From positions 1 to 26,305 of the IMG/VR virus record IMGVR_UViG_3300023184_002390: a stretch of DNA of 26,305 bases. One strand, given 5' to 3'. Origin of the DNA: a virus. Position numbers and translations under genes: made by a program. The notes below the pieces were generated by a model. It was given only the letters and a program-made list of their open reading frames with translations. It did no database searches and was not told the origin of the DNA. Positions 1-5,605 of the stretch are shown here, one piece after another; position 1 is the first letter of the stretch, and the number at the start of each line of letters is the position of its first letter.

Positions 1-148
1 ATTCACTGTACTTGACCATGCCCTCTAATACGCTGCCTACCTTGGGGGCAACCTCTGTGCGCCAGTGATCGCCATAGTTATAACTGAAGTGAACTTCAGC
101 ATTGGGATCTAAATCCATCAATTGCTCTATTAGTTGAAAGACTTGCAT
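1..148 (-). CDS. small phage protein, 3' part cut by window edge
   Basis: The reading frame starts at the ATG at 148-146 (MQVFQLIEQLMDLDPNAEV...) and stays open to the left edge, so the C-terminus is missing. An AAGGAG ribosome-binding site lies at 155-160, 6 nt upstream. A second ATG at 154-152 is in another frame that stops within a few codons, which settles the start. The N-terminus resembles short phage proteins of the 'xVxxLIxxLxxLDPNAEV' kind that I know from many tailed phages; their function is unknown. It has its own perfect sigma70-type promoter (176-204) and is probably an early accessory gene. Confidence 0.75.
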   Translation of the reverse strand, partial: MQVFQLIEQLMDLDPNAEVHFSYNYGDHWRTEVAPKVGSVLEGMVKYSE

Positions 149-175
149 CTCATGCTCCTTAGTGTTTAAGCGTTA

Positions 176-204
176 ATTATACAGTGGTTTTACCACTCTG
201 TCAA
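176..204 (-). promoter_or_regulatory. consensus sigma70 promoter with dyad spacer (P1)
   Basis: On the minus strand this reads TTGACA (204-199), a 17-nt spacer and TATAAT (181-176). The spacer contains the perfect dyad AGTGGT-3nt-ACCACT (183-197) with the GGTAAAACC core. It drives the small gene starting at 148. Confidence 0.85.
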
Positions 205-228
205 CCAAAGACCCTTGGCACTCTAGGG

Positions 229-444
229 TTAATACTTGACCACGCGATCTACTTGCGTTAAGTAAGCCCATGAGTCATCGTAGTCAATGCCCGGGAGACC
301 ATTCTTGATGTCCTCATCTACGCCCGTTACAGTAACAGTCTTTGGGCTACCGCTGCCAAAGTTATCACGCACACGAACAATGGAACCCTCGCGAATGTCG
401 CTGAGCATGACCCGCTTTAGAACTGTTGAGTATTGTGTAAACAT
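229..444 (-). CDS. small phage protein, 71 aa, function unknown
   Basis: This is a 71-residue protein starting MFTQYSTVLKRVML with an AAGGAG site at 450-455, 5 nt before the ATG. The middle (SDIREGSIVRVRDNFGSGSPKT) looks like a small beta-barrel of the SH3/KOW type: a 'G-S-I-V-R-V' strand followed by Gly/Ser turns. That is a fold guess, not an identification. The Asp-rich C-terminal half (GVDEDIKNG, DYDDSW) is typical of small phage early proteins. It is transcribed from its own promoter (469-497) and followed by the separate promoter P1, so it is an independent unit rather than part of an operon. Confidence 0.75.
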   Translation of the reverse strand: MFTQYSTVLKRVMLSDIREGSIVRVRDNFGSGSPKTVTVTGVDEDIKNGLPGIDYDDSWAYLTQVDRVVKY

Positions 445-468
445 ATCTTCTCCTTAGTGTATGCGTGT

Positions 469-497
469 ATTATAGCAGGCTTCTCACCGCTTGTCAA
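469..497 (-). promoter_or_regulatory. consensus sigma70 promoter (P2)
   Basis: On the minus strand this reads TTGACA (497-492), 17 nt and TATAAT (474-469). The spacer holds an imperfect dyad (AGCGG...CCTGCT) like that of P3. The leader after it (ACACGCATACACTAAGGAG) is close to the leader after P3. Confidence 0.85.
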
Positions 498-560
498 CCA
501 TAATCCCGGACTTAGGTCTTATTGCTTGCCCTGGTCAACGGCCGGGTGTATGACTATTCT

Positions 561-770
561 TTAGCAGTCAGCGTCAAAGTCTGCCCACTCTTGGGCTTCA
601 TCGGGCTGACCATCGTAGTCTTCTTCGAAGCGCTCGCTCAACTCGTTGGCATCCAGCATGTCTTCAACTTCGCTCTCGCTCATGAAACCCATGCACATAT
701 CAACCACCTGCTCATGAGTGATCATGCCCTGATCTAGTAGTTCATACAGTCTCGCTCTAGCTTTAGTCAT
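561..770 (-). CDS. small acidic phage protein, 69 aa, function unknown
   Basis: This 69-residue protein (MTKARARLYELLDQGMITHEQ...) starts at the ATG at 770-768 with an AGGAG site just upstream. It appears to be a short helical protein: a basic first helix (residues 2-14), a second helix around residues 18-30, then a strongly acidic tail rich in Asp and Glu (residues 31-69). I do not recognise a family. Acidic small proteins of this kind are common among phage early host-takeover proteins, but nothing here proves that role. It is expressed from its own promoter (799-827). The antisense frame at 522-737 is its shadow. Confidence 0.75.
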   Translation of the reverse strand: MTKARARLYELLDQGMITHEQVVDMCMGFMSESEVEDMLDANELSERFEEDYDGQPDEAQEWADFDADC

Positions 771-798
771 CTCGTGCTCCTAGTGTGTGTAAGCATGT

Positions 799-827
799 AT
801 TATAGCGGACTTCGCCCGCTATGTCAA
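799..827 (-). promoter_or_regulatory. consensus sigma70 promoter with dyad spacer (P3)
   Basis: On the minus strand this reads TTGACA (827-822), 17 nt and TATAAT (804-799). The stretch 804-820 has a 5-bp dyad AGCGG/CCGCT around the spacer centre. The -35 box lies inside the last codons of the upstream gene, whose stop codon falls in the spacer. Confidence 0.85.
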
Positions 828-1163
828 GTCACCGCGAATGTCCGTGTTCAGCGCAGGGTTAATCAAACGACGCAGTTCAACTTCCCGCCGATGAGCAGCA
901 GCCTTACCACGTATGATCTCATGCACACGAATCTCAATCTCCGATTTGTCATTCAGAGAGCGCAAAGCCACGCACAGGGCCCAGTCCTTGTTCTCAGTCT
1001 TAGCACGATAGAAGTGCTTGGCTGCACGAGCACGAACTGACTTCAATACAGTGGTCTCTGTCTTAGCAGTGACACCAATGTAGTTGAGGCCGTTGACCAC
1101 AAGCTCATACACTATGTGATTGCGGTCTGTACGCTTCTTACGAGTAGTAGTTTCTTTGTTCAT
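819..1163 (-). CDS. GIY-YIG-like nuclease domain protein
   Basis: I take the ATG at 1163-1161 (MNKETTTRKKRTDRN...) as the start, giving 114 aa; a GTG 27 bases further up lies between the -35 and -10 boxes and cannot be transcribed. The motifs fit the GIY-YIG fold: 'VYELVVNGLNYIGVT' (residues 18-32) for the first two strands, conserved Arg/His residues in 'RARAAKHFYRAK' (44-55), and 'REVELRRLINPALN' (93-106), where the Glu and the Asn-Pro match the metal-binding Glu and NPxxN end of the family. There is no extra DNA-binding domain, so it is minimal in size. Possible roles are a homing-type or host-DNA-degrading nuclease. It has no Shine-Dalgarno sequence, because the -10 box ends 6 nt before the ATG. 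Confidence 0.7.
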   Translation of the reverse strand: MNKETTTRKKRTDRNHIVYELVVNGLNYIGVTAKTETTVLKSVRARAAKHFYRAKTENKDWALCVALRSLNDKSEIEIRVHEIIRGKAAAHRREVELRRLINPALNTDIRGDLT

Positions 1164-1169
1164 GTAGTT

Positions 1170-1198
1170 ATTATAGCAAGGTTTTACCACTTTGTCAA
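1170..1198 (-). promoter_or_regulatory. consensus sigma70 promoter (P4), start codon at predicted +1
   Basis: On the minus strand this reads TTGACA (1198-1193), 17 nt and TATAAT (1175-1170). The spacer contains GGTAAAACC, as in P1. Only 6 nt separate TATAAT from the ATG at 1163, so the mRNA would be leaderless or nearly so. Confidence 0.8.
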
Positions 1199-1273
1199 TA
1201 ACTTTCTTTCTGTAGGGTCTTTGTTGTCAAAGAGCCACAAGCTCCGGCACTTCAGCGATTCTTAACATAATGC

Positions 1274-1310
1274 CAAAAGAAAACCCTATAGCTTACTCAA
1301 CTATAGGGTT
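1274..1310 (-). terminator. rho-independent terminator, minus strand
   Basis: A perfect 10-bp stem (AACCCTATAG at 1282-1291 with CTATAGGGTT at 1301-1310) has a 9-nt loop. On the minus strand it is followed by a U-rich tract (TTCTTTT, 1281-1275). It would stop minus-strand transcripts arriving from 2068 and beyond before they reach the early genes. Confidence 0.85.
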
Positions 1311-1685
1311 ACCTAGTCAGTACATTCAGCAAGTCTCTGTCATACTGCCCGATCAGCTTGTTCCAATTGATTCACATCAACGTGCCTTTACCACCGGATG
1401 TTTATGTGGTCACTGATTCAAATCAAGTAACGCGGAATCTATGATCACCACTCAATATAACTTATAGAACTCCCAGGCATCCGGCCCCTGTTCTAGGTCA
1501 TTATATCTATCCTTGCTTTTACGGTTTATATATACACTACCCACAGTGGAGTTATACTTTACAAGTACATGTCTTAGCATACATGTATATAGTATAACAT
1601 AGTCTTAACATTTGAACAATCTATCACTGTGATATATAGTATTATACACGTAGAGAACCGTGGCAGAATCGTCACAAAACGGTGG

Positions 1686-1733
1686 GAAAACGGTCTAATT
1701 ATCCTGATTTCGACTCCGATCTAGACCGTTTTC
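1686..1733. repeat. inverted repeat / hairpin, 12-bp perfect stem
   Basis: GAAAACGGTCTA (1686-1697) is followed by a 24-nt loop and TAGACCGTTTTC (1722-1733). A further direct copy of AAAACGGT lies just upstream (1677-1683 region). No U-tract follows on either strand, so it is not an ordinary terminator. Confidence 0.6.
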
Positions 1734-1858
1734 ACTGTGAAATACTGTGATTTTTATAGTGATTTTAGAATGGAACAGGGTGGGGATGAGAGGCTAACGT
1801 AAGATACTCTACCATGTTCTCACCATTCTCCACAGTGTTCTCACAGTGATCTCACCAC

Positions 1859-1902
1859 ATACCAAAGTAGATTTCCACCCAATACCAAAGTAAATCTCAA
1901 CC
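1859..1902. repeat. two 21-bp direct repeats, 23-bp period
   Basis: Copies begin at 1859 and 1882 with ATACCAAAGTA, and match at 18 of 21 positions. Confidence 0.6.
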
Positions 1903-1948
1903 TTTCACTACGTAGCTTCGACTTATGTGTATATATGTAGGGGCCTAT

Positions 1949-2061
1949 AGCGGGGTATTGGGCACTAGGCCTACAGCGGGGTATTTGGTGTATAGTGTAT
2001 ATACACAGTGGTAATCACGCTAAGTTTGTGCTCAATTCAAAGAGTGTTCTAGCGGGGTATT
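1949..2061. repeat. AGCGGGGTATT iterons (three copies)
   Basis: Perfect 11-bp copies sit at 1949-1959, 1975-1985 and 2051-2061. The first two also share CCTA upstream and are 26 bp apart. The third lies just beyond the stop codon of the minus-strand gene that ends at 2068. A 12-bp palindrome (1995-2006) lies between copies two and three. Confidence 0.65.
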
Positions 2062-2067
2062 CGTGTG

Positions 2068-2553
2068 TTATCGCATCTCAGCCAACTGTTTAAATGATGT
2101 CACACGGTAGTCATCAAAGTATCCATAGCTGTCTTCGTACACTGTGCTGTAGGTAAATCGAATTCTTTCTTTATGTTCAGTAACGCCATAACAGGGTTGT
2201 TTAATCCTATTCACTTGTATTTTAGGCACAAAGAAATAGGCCATGCTGTCAATCACGGGATTGTATGCAGATATACGTAGTGCTCCGATCTTGTTCTCTA
2301 CACTACCTATCTGAGCATTAAATGATTTGGCATTAACTGTAACAGTTTTACTATCGCTATAGTCCGGAAGGAAATCGTATCCTTTTGCGTCCACAAACTG
2401 CATTTTACCCACATGAGCCAGAGTCAGTTCTACCAGTCGTTCTACGTTAAATGCTTCTGGATTTGCCAGGGCAAATTTTTGTATTTCTCTGTCCTTGAAC
2501 GCTGGTAAATGTGGAAATACGATATCTCGCAGTATAGTTGAGTTTTTGCACAT
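2068..2553 (-). CDS. unknown phage protein, about 161 aa
   Basis: I choose the ATG at 2553-2551 (MCKNSTILRDIVFPHL...) because an AGAAAGG site lies 9 nt upstream; the longer frame opens with a TTG directly on that site. The first third (residues 1-55) is helical, and the middle (VDAKGYDFLPDYSDSKTVTV) and following strands (IGALRISAYNPVIDSMAYFFVPK) have a D-x-D-x-x-K feel that recalls PD-(D/E)xK nucleases. I cannot align a full active site, so this is only a suggestion. It is transcribed alone from P5 and read towards the origin-like region, which would suit a replication, repair or nuclease role. Confidence 0.7.
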   Translation of the reverse strand: MCKNSTILRDIVFPHLPAFKDREIQKFALANPEAFNVERLVELTLAHVGKMQFVDAKGYDFLPDYSDSKTVTVNAKSFNAQIGSVENKIGALRISAYNPVIDSMAYFFVPKIQVNRIKQPCYGVTEHKERIRFTYSTVYEDSYGYFDDYRVTSFKQLAEMR

Positions 2554-2585
2554 GTTGTCCAACCTTTCTGTGTGTATATATATTG

Positions 2586-2614
2586 ATTATACAGGTAAAA
2601 CCTCGACGTGTCAA
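2586..2614 (-). promoter_or_regulatory. consensus sigma70 promoter with dyad spacer (P5)
   Basis: On the minus strand this reads TTGACA (2614-2609), 17 nt and TATAAT (2591-2586). The spacer contains the dyad AGGT-3nt-ACCT (2593-2603), the same GGTWWWACC motif as in P1 and P4. Confidence 0.85.
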
Positions 2615-2648
2615 GTAAAAAGTAATCTGCGCTGGCGCTTCGCGCTAG
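2615..2648 (-). terminator. possible terminator upstream of P5
   Basis: A GC-rich 7-bp hairpin with one mismatch (2632-2648, GAA loop on the minus strand) sits between the end of the minus-strand operon and P5. The T-run (CTTTTTAC) comes only about 10 nt later, so the terminator call is weak. Confidence 0.35.
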
Positions 2649-2652
2649 TATA

Positions 2653-3219
2653 TCAGTTAAAGAGTGTAACCGCATCTGGGTCACATTTAACAGTCAGTGT
2701 AACTCTAGGATAGTTTCTAGCCTGATCAACAAGCACCGCATGTGGTTCTGAAACTCTCAGCAGCGTGGGTTGTAGTATCTCCACACGGGTAGTTTCTACG
2801 TAGTCTGAGTTAATCACAGCGTTAAACTCTTCTCCATTTTTTTGATAACGACGAGTAGTTTGTACATTAGTATAAAACGCAGTATATGTATTAGTGCAGT
2901 TAAACACAGGTAAGTTAATTCTAGCCTTATTGCCCAGGACCATATGATCAGTATGTGGGATCTCTGTTCTAGAGTGTGCCCAAGCCACAAATAGCGCACA
3001 AGCGTCTATGTTTAGTCCCCAAGCCAGTTTAAAGTTATCTATAAGTTCCGGAATATCATTCATAATCTCTTGACTATATTCGCCCTTATAATTGCTGCCA
3101 TCGTATTGTGATCTTTTCAGCACATTAGTTGATCGTATAACAAAGTATTGTATTTTCTTTTGTATATAGTGAAAATCAGGGAGTTCCAGAGTTCTCCAAT
3201 AATATTCTGGGGGATTCAT
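2653..3219 (-). CDS. 2OG-Fe(II) oxygenase-like (double-stranded beta-helix) protein
   Basis: This 188-aa protein carries the pattern expected of an Fe(II)/2-oxoglutarate enzyme: H89-x-D91 ('PHTDHM'), a strand 'ARINLPVF' (99-106), a distal His in 'SEPHAVL' (H160) and an Arg about 12 residues on ('YPRVTLTV', R172) that could hold 2-oxoglutarate. The layout matches the phage protein at 23754-24302, so both look like one family. The substrate is unknown. It is the last gene of an operon, one base after the upstream GT9-like gene, so it may hydroxylate or otherwise tailor something made with the two glycosyltransferases. The iron-ligand assignment is from motif reading only; an inactive cupin is an alternative. 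Confidence 0.6.
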   Translation of the reverse strand: MNPPEYYWRTLELPDFHYIQKKIQYFVIRSTNVLKRSQYDGSNYKGEYSQEIMNDIPELIDNFKLAWGLNIDACALFVAWAHSRTEIPHTDHMVLGNKARINLPVFNCTNTYTAFYTNVQTTRRYQKNGEEFNAVINSDYVETTRVEILQPTLLRVSEPHAVLVDQARNYPRVTLTVKCDPDAVTLFN

Positions 3220-3220
3220 T

Positions 3221-3979
3221 TTATTTAGGCACGCCTATAGTACGGGCATGTGGGTTAAGATTGGAGTTTTCTAGCCAAGTCCAGTGATTGCCCAGTACTG
3301 GAGTCAGTCCTATATGGCTACGCGGAATAAAGTATCGATCATCGCCTATACTCATTTGATCCACAATATTAGCAAATACCGAATCAACAAGTATAAGACT
3401 TTGGGCCTTTTCCAGTACAGTAATCCAATCAAAGACATTATCAGAGACCGAGGGGGTGATCTCAATGATCTGCCAATCTTTGGGAACCATATTAGGATCC
3501 CAGGTGGCCTTATGGTCTGAGCCCTCTAGATGCACTACCACATAGTTAGGATTGCTCACAAGTTTATTGTAGATATCGTGTTCTTTGTTCAAATCTCTAG
3601 AGATACAATCGGCCAACTTCCATTTTTCAAGGAAGGGTACGCCTGCTCTAATGTATTTGTATTCATCAAATCCAGTATGTTGGAAATATGTTTCTTCGTG
3701 GAAAGTTTGGCCGGTCAAGGCTTGATAAAGTGGTATAATCTCATCGCATTTAAAGTTCTTTAAACGTTCTAATGGTGTATGATAAAAGAATGCTCCTTGA
3801 TCGGGTTCTATGGGTATCCATTTAATCCAAGGTACAGCCCGTGTCATGGGTTCAACCCAAATATTCAATATGGGCCAAAGTACATCCCAGCCTTGTTTGC
3901 GATAGTAATTAGCGATGGGTAAAGCAATAATAACATCGCCCAAGCCACGTGTTTGTATAATTCCTAGTTTCTTAGCCAT
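3221..3979 (-). CDS. glycosyltransferase family 9-like (heptosyltransferase-type)
   Basis: This is a 252-aa protein. The N-terminus 'LGIIQTRGLGDVIIALPIANYYRKQGWDVLWP' (4-36) is the nucleotide-sugar transferase signature of GT9 enzymes (Gly-Leu-Gly-Asp before a long helix). The C-terminal half contains 'TVLEKAQSLILVDSVFANIVDQM', the donor-binding segment where GT9 members have a D-S-x-x-x-H/N loop. It is shorter than LPS heptosyltransferases (about 320-350 aa), as phage versions often are. It is expected in the cytosol with a GT-B fold and an ADP-heptose-like donor, but neither donor nor acceptor can be read from the sequence. Its ATG overlaps the stop codon of the upstream GT9 gene by one base (TAATG), so translation is coupled. 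Confidence 0.7.
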   Translation of the reverse strand: MAKKLGIIQTRGLGDVIIALPIANYYRKQGWDVLWPILNIWVEPMTRAVPWIKWIPIEPDQGAFFYHTPLERLKNFKCDEIIPLYQALTGQTFHEETYFQHTGFDEYKYIRAGVPFLEKWKLADCISRDLNKEHDIYNKLVSNPNYVVVHLEGSDHKATWDPNMVPKDWQIIEITPSVSDNVFDWITVLEKAQSLILVDSVFANIVDQMSIGDDRYFIPRSHIGLTPVLGNHWTWLENSNLNPHARTIGVPK

Positions 3980-4743
3980 TAAAAGTATTCTCCATTAGGG
4001 TGATTAGGGAAGTAGCATTCGTTACGTTCCGGGGGTATATCGTCTCTAGCCTCACATGTCCAATTAACTCCTAGGCCAATGGCCAGTGATAGTGCCACAC
4101 TTTGATTGCCTATAAATTGTTTTGAGCCAGCAATGACCTGCGCCAGTTCTAATAGTGTATCAGTGGGTCTAAAGGGTATATCCCAACCTGTGGCACGAGC
4201 AAATGTTTCGTGTTCTTCGGGTAGGCCCACAAATACTGATTGTTTTTCCCAGCCCATTTCTTGCCAAGTTTGCCATTTTGGGCTCAATGTTCTAGGAGTC
4301 CAACGTGCTGTGCGATTAATCACAATGGGTTTAGACTCTATTAGGTTAGGTACAGAGAGCCAAGGAGTATTACGCAGGGTTGATTGTTGAGTAGCATCTC
4401 TAATACCAAATGTATTAGCGTACATATCTACATAGTTGCCCGGGTGGCCTACAAATGCGGGTCTAAAGCGATCCAAATTATGTGTGATTAGATCTTTATT
4501 TGGGTCCAATGGTGCAAACTTAGAGATATAAGTTTGTGCTTCAAAGAATGATCGCATGAAGTTCAAATCATTGTTGGTCATACGACCCTGATGGAATGGA
4601 TTTGGTTTGCTGCCGTAGTAGTGTTGTCCTATCCAATCAATTTGATTTAGATGCAGATAGAATTCACCCCCACCGAGATGTTTCATTATGGGTAGGGCGT
4701 AGATGATATCACCTAGTGTGCCCGAATGTTTATAAGTGTTCAT
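3979..4743 (-). CDS. glycosyltransferase family 9-like (heptosyltransferase-type)
   Basis: This 254-aa protein opens with 'YKHSGTLGDIIYALPIMKHLGG' (4-25), the GT9 acceptor-side signature. It then has 'SVFVGLPEEHETFARATG' and 'TDTLLELAQVIAGSKQFIGNQSVALSLAIGLG', which match the GT-B donor half (strand, Glu-containing helix, 'GNQS...A' loop before a helix). It is a paralogue or partner of the next gene; two different GT9 proteins in a row suggest two successive sugar transfers or a heterodimer. It is the first gene of the minus-strand operon, with a possible promoter at 4754-4782. The family assignment is fairly firm; the sugar is not known. Confidence 0.7.
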   Translation of the reverse strand: MNTYKHSGTLGDIIYALPIMKHLGGGEFYLHLNQIDWIGQHYYGSKPNPFHQGRMTNNDLNFMRSFFEAQTYISKFAPLDPNKDLITHNLDRFRPAFVGHPGNYVDMYANTFGIRDATQQSTLRNTPWLSVPNLIESKPIVINRTARWTPRTLSPKWQTWQEMGWEKQSVFVGLPEEHETFARATGWDIPFRPTDTLLELAQVIAGSKQFIGNQSVALSLAIGLGVNWTCEARDDIPPERNECYFPNHPNGEYF

Positions 4744-4753
4744 AGATTGTTTT

Positions 4754-4782
4754 ATTATATACGTATTTAATCAATAGGACAA
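4754..4782 (-). promoter_or_regulatory. possible sigma70 promoter for the GT9 operon
   Basis: On the minus strand TTGTCC (4782-4777) lies 17 nt before a perfect TATAAT (4759-4754), ten bases upstream of the ATG at 4743. The -35 matches only 4 of 6 consensus bases, weaker than P1-P7. Confidence 0.45.
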
Positions 4783-4802
4783 TAGTGAATAAAAAATTGC
4801 CG

Positions 4803-4809
4803 CTAAATA
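4803..4809 (+). promoter_or_regulatory. T4-type late promoter box (CTAAATA)
   Basis: CTAAATA lies 6 nt before the ATG at 4816. This is the late-promoter form seen in T4-like phages. No Shine-Dalgarno sequence precedes the ATG, so the transcript is predicted to start at or next to the start codon. Confidence 0.6.
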
Positions 4810-4815
4810 CTGTTT

Positions 4816-5601
4816 ATGAGTGCAACAGTTGGAACAGTAATCACCGCCACAGAATATAATGAAGTTCATGTTCTTATATCTGATATACTAGGTCTAGGCG
4901 AAAATGGTTGGGGGATGCCATTCAGTGCAAGCACCCCAGTAAGTTCGGGTAATAGGATCTACGCCAGATCGTGGATTGATTTGCTTGATGATGTAAATTT
5001 TGCCAACAAGCATGTATATGGTACAAATTCAGCCATAGCCTATGTAGTCACAGGTACCACAATGGTATCAGCATCATATGCCAACAGCCTAGTAGATTTA
5101 GCCACAGCGTTAAGTGATGAGGAAGTAAGATATACGTGTCACCCTAGTAATTTTGTTTTCAATCCATTAACCAATTCAACCACAAATTTCAGTGATAGTG
5201 TAAGTATAAGGACATTGCCTTGGGGAGCCAATGGTACCACAATGATTGAGCACACCATGGTAGTCAGTTGGCCTAACAGATTATCAGCAAGATATTATTT
5301 CAATGAAGGTAATTATCTAGTATATAATCCATTTTACTCAGGAGTTGGATTAAATGATCTAGACGCTGAATGGGATCATTTTTTCAGTTACCTAGGAAAA
5401 AATCCTTGGAAATATAATCATCATCAATTTGTAAATTACAGAACTACTACTACAAATTGGACCAGTGGTACATTGGAAATTAATATAAGTGCAACCATTG
5501 CCACTGACGATAAGAGTATAACAGTAGATGTTAAGTACATCAATAATTCCAGTGCTGATTTAATATTAACTCCAGCGGTATCAATATTCAACATATCATA
5601 A
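4816..5601 (+). CDS. virion structural protein, tail-fibre-like
   Basis: This 261-aa protein is rich in Thr, Ser, Asn and aromatic residues, with alternating beta-strand character throughout. It has a repetitive-sounding start (MSATVGTVITATEYNEVHVLISDILG) and a C-terminal segment (NWTSGTLEINISATIATDDKSITVDVKYINNS) like a beta-sandwich of a tail appendage. No enzyme motif is visible. I recall similar proteins in marine and freshwater T4-like phages annotated only as structural. It is the first of three structural genes on the plus strand and sits behind a late box, which supports a virion role. It could be a baseplate or fibre component; which one cannot be told. Confidence 0.6.
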   Translation: MSATVGTVITATEYNEVHVLISDILGLGENGWGMPFSASTPVSSGNRIYARSWIDLLDDVNFANKHVYGTNSAIAYVVTGTTMVSASYANSLVDLATALSDEEVRYTCHPSNFVFNPLTNSTTNFSDSVSIRTLPWGANGTTMIEHTMVVSWPNRLSARYYFNEGNYLVYNPFYSGVGLNDLDAEWDHFFSYLGKNPWKYNHHQFVNYRTTTTNWTSGTLEINISATIATDDKSITVDVKYINNSSADLILTPAVSIFNIS

Positions 5602-5605
5602 AATC

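Larger units (their letters stand above)
1542..2010. repeat. six CACAGTG/CACTGTG boxes
   Basis: CACAGTG occurs at 1542-1548, 1831-1837, 1842-1848 and 2004-2010, and the inverse CACTGTG at 1625-1631 and 1733-1739. Two copies extend to full dyads (TCACTGTGA, TTCACTGTGAA). By chance far less than one copy is expected in 470 bases, so these look like protein-binding sites. Confidence 0.65.
1201..2067. other. long non-coding region, candidate origin or regulatory hub
   Basis: About 870 bases contain no convincing gene on either strand. The region is not featureless: it holds a minus-strand terminator (1274-1310), six CACAGTG/CACTGTG boxes (1542-2010), a long hairpin (1686-1733), a 23-bp tandem repeat (1859-1902), three AGCGGGGTATT iterons (1949-2061), the perfect palindrome GTGTATATACAC (1995-2006) and several TA-rich tracts such as around 1585-1645. 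Clustered short iterons next to TA-rich DNA are what replication origins and multi-operator regions look like. I see no tRNA-like cloverleaf. Confidence 0.55.

Noticed and set aside
522-1040. Plus-strand open frames at 522-737 and 774-1040
   Set aside because: They are antisense to the minus-strand genes 561-770 and 819-1163, have no ribosome site and have composition unlike phage proteins.
1311-2060. tRNA genes in the long gap
   Set aside because: I found no acceptor stem with a matching T-arm (GGTTCRA) on either strand.
1542-2061. CRISPR array
   Set aside because: The repeats are 7-23 bp, of different kinds and unevenly spaced; there are no uniform 25-40-bp repeats or spacers, and no cas genes.
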